This document shows positions 4,573 through 6,069 of a stretch of DNA of 6,069 nt, piece by piece. The notes beneath the pieces were generated by a model. It worked only from the letters and a program-made list of their open reading frames with translations, ran no database searches and was not told the DNA's origin. Made by a program: the position numbers and the translations under genes. The number at the start of each line of letters is the position of its first letter. Within the stretch, counting starts at the first letter, position 1. The stretch comes from Pseudomonas sp. (GTDB lineage: Bacteria > Pseudomonadota > Gammaproteobacteria > Pseudomonadales > Pseudomonadaceae): assembly GCA_003523465.1 (NCBI GenBank), contig DQAA01000171.1:1-6069 (forward strand), read 5' to 3'.

Positions 4573-6069
4573 ATGTCCCTCGCCATCGTCCACAGCCGCG
4601 CCCAGGTGGGGGTGCTGGCGCCGCCCGTTCTTATCGAAGCCCATCTCGCCAACGGTTTGCCGACCCTGACCCTGGTCGGGTTGCCCGAAGCCACGGTCAA
4701 GGAAAGCAAGGACCGGGTGCGCAGTGCGATCGTCAATTCGCGGCTGGAATTTCCCCAGCGACGGATCACCCTCAACCTCGCGCCCGCCGACCTGCCCAAG
4801 GACGGCGGGCGTTTCGATCTGGCGATTGCACTGGGCTTGCTGGCAGCCAATGGGCAGTTCACCCAGGCGGCGCTGGACAAGGTGGAGTGTCTTGGCGAAC
4901 TGGCGTTATCCGGAGCGGTACGGCCGGTGCAAGGTGTGTTGCCTGCCGCGCTCGCCGCCAGGGATGCGGGGCGGGCATTGGTGGTGCCGAAGGCGAATGC
5001 CGAGGAAGCGTGCATGGCGTCTGGGCTGGAGGTGTATGCGGCGGACAATCTACTGGAGCTGGTCGGGCATTTCAGCGGGCAGCAGCCGTTGATGCCGTAT
5101 CAGCCTAATGGGCTGTTGCTCAATCCTCGGCCCTACCCGGATCTGAGCGAGGTACAAGGGCAGTTGGCGGCGAAGCGGGCGCTGCTGGTGGCTGCGGCGG
5201 GCGCCCATAATCTGCTTTTTACGGGGCCACCAGGGACGGGGAAAACACTGCTTGCCAGTCGCCTGCCCGGACTGCTTCCGCCATTGGATGAACGTGAAGC
5301 GCTGGAGGTTGCGGCGATCCAGTCGGTGGCTAGCCCGAAGCCGCTGGACTGCTGGCCGCAAAGGCCGTTCAGACATCCTCATCACTCTGCCTCCGGACCT
5401 GCCTTGGTCGGTGGAGGATCCCGTCCGACACCCGGCGAAATAACCTTGGCCCATCACGGTGTTCTTTTTTTGGATGAACTGCCCGAGTTCGAACGCCGCG
5501 TTCTTGAGGTTCTACGCGAGCCACTGGAGTCAGGAGAAATTGTAGTAGCCCGCGCGCGAGACCGGGTGCGCTTCCCGGCACGCTTCCAGCTCGTTGCAGC
5601 GATGAACCCCTGCCCCTGTGGATATCTCGGCGACCCCACCGGTCGCTGCCGCTGCAGCAGCGAACTGGTACAGCGCTATCGCAACAAGCTGTCCGGTCCG
5701 TTGCTGGACCGGATCGATCTGCATCTCACCGTCGCCCGCGAAGCCACGGCGCTCTCCCCCAACAGCGAAGACGGCCCCGACAGCGCCACCGACGCCCGCC
5801 AGGTCGCCAGCACCCGCGAGCGCCAGCAACAGCGCCAAGGCTGTGCCAATGCCTTCCTCGACCTGCCCGGCTTGCGCCGGCATTGCAGGTTATCCACAGA
5901 GGACGAGAAATGGCTGGAACATGCCTGCGAACGCCTGACCCTGTCGCTACGGGCGGCGCATCGGTTGCTCAAGGTGGCACGGACGCTGGCGGATCTGGAA
6001 GAGGTCGAAGATATACGGCGGGAGCATCTGGCGGAGGCGTTGCAGTATCGGCCGGCGGGGCAAGAGTAG
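4573..6069 (+). CDS. comM: ComM (YifB), Mg-chelatase-like AAA+ branch-migration helicase
   Basis: Complete protein of 498 residues, the normal length for the family. ComM is a hexameric AAA+ helicase that drives branch migration during integration of donor DNA in natural transformation (shown in Vibrio cholerae). Residues 1-170 form the Lon-protease-like (ChlI) N-domain. Walker A is GPPGTGKT (218-225) and Walker B is GVLFLDEL with D301/E302. A cysteine cluster CPC-N9-CRC (C347, C349, C359, C361) follows, then the arginine-bearing RIDLHL (380-385). The C-terminal Mg-chelatase domain spans about 400-490. The ATG at 4573 has GGAG at 5-nt spacing, and family homology (MSLAIVHSRA) begins there. 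An upstream in-frame TTG at 4528 was rejected. The reading frame is intact with all motifs, so the gene is not interrupted, unlike the comM copies split by AbaR islands in Acinetobacter. The stop TAG is the last triplet of the window. Confidence 0.96.
   Translation: MSLAIVHSRAQVGVLAPPVLIEAHLANGLPTLTLVGLPEATVKESKDRVRSAIVNSRLEFPQRRITLNLAPADLPKDGGRFDLAIALGLLAANGQFTQAALDKVECLGELALSGAVRPVQGVLPAALAARDAGRALVVPKANAEEACMASGLEVYAADNLLELVGHFSGQQPLMPYQPNGLLLNPRPYPDLSEVQGQLAAKRALLVAAAGAHNLLFTGPPGTGKTLLASRLPGLLPPLDEREALEVAAIQSVASPKPLDCWPQRPFRHPHHSASGPALVGGGSRPTPGEITLAHHGVLFLDELPEFERRVLEVLREPLESGEIVVARARDRVRFPARFQLVAAMNPCPCGYLGDPTGRCRCSSELVQRYRNKLSGPLLDRIDLHLTVAREATALSPNSEDGPDSATDARQVASTRERQQQRQGCANAFLDLPGLRRHCRLSTEDEKWLEHACERLTLSLRAAHRLLKVARTLADLEEVEDIRREHLAEALQYRPAGQE

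Noticed and set aside
4398..5108. 236-codon plus-strand open frame overlapping the comM start
   Set aside because: It is an out-of-frame shadow of comM, low-complexity Arg/Gly/Ala-rich, with no motif and no ribosome site.
5330..5460. Possible frameshift or insertion in comM near the Walker A-B interval
   Set aside because: The frame is continuous and all motifs from Walker A to the C-terminal domain appear in order at normal spacing; total length is typical.

Overview
The window reads as a Pseudomonas-type gammaproteobacterial chromosome. The GlnK and AmtB sequences, a sigma-54 promoter in front of glnK, and the framework glnK-amtB / ubiK / comM all fit that genus. The assignment comes from protein motifs and remembered gene order, not from a database search.

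Layout. Positions 1-1151 (minus strand) hold the nitrogen-status operon glnK-amtB; amtB is cut by the left window edge. Positions 1152-1565 are a regulatory region between divergent transcripts. It carries a good -24/-12 (sigma-54) promoter for glnK, an NtrC-like site overlapping an 18-bp perfect palindrome, a roughly 200-nt predicted glnK leader with a hairpin, and a short promoter for ubiK. ubiK (1566-1829, plus) is followed by a hairpin terminator. Positions 1924-3176 (plus) hold a metal-efflux operon: an RcnR/CsoR-family Ni/Co sensor (DmeR-like) and the CDF exporter DmeF, preceded by two G-tract operators. Positions 3251-4292 (minus) hold three small genes: an XRE/HipB-like regulator, a PemK/MazF-like protein and a ribbon-helix-helix protein. 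The last two form a tight antitoxin-toxin-like pair behind a near-consensus promoter with three repeated half-sites. comM (4573-6069, plus) is complete and its stop codon is the last triplet of the window.

How it fits together. GlnK gates AmtB, so the left part is a nitrogen-limitation response. UbiK supports ubiquinone synthesis. DmeR should repress its own gene and dmeF until Co/Ni binds. The RHH/PemK-like pair looks like an autoregulated type II toxin-antitoxin module. ComM is the branch-migration helicase of natural transformation. The 1.84-4.56 kb stretch (metal efflux plus TA/regulator genes) looks like accessory cargo between the core genes ubiK and comM. Its second half is visibly AT-richer between genes.

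No rRNA, tRNA, CRISPR array, transposase or insertion-sequence ends were seen. The least standard parts are the three-gene minus-strand cluster at 3251-4292 with its operator, and the overlapping palindromes at 1451-1476.
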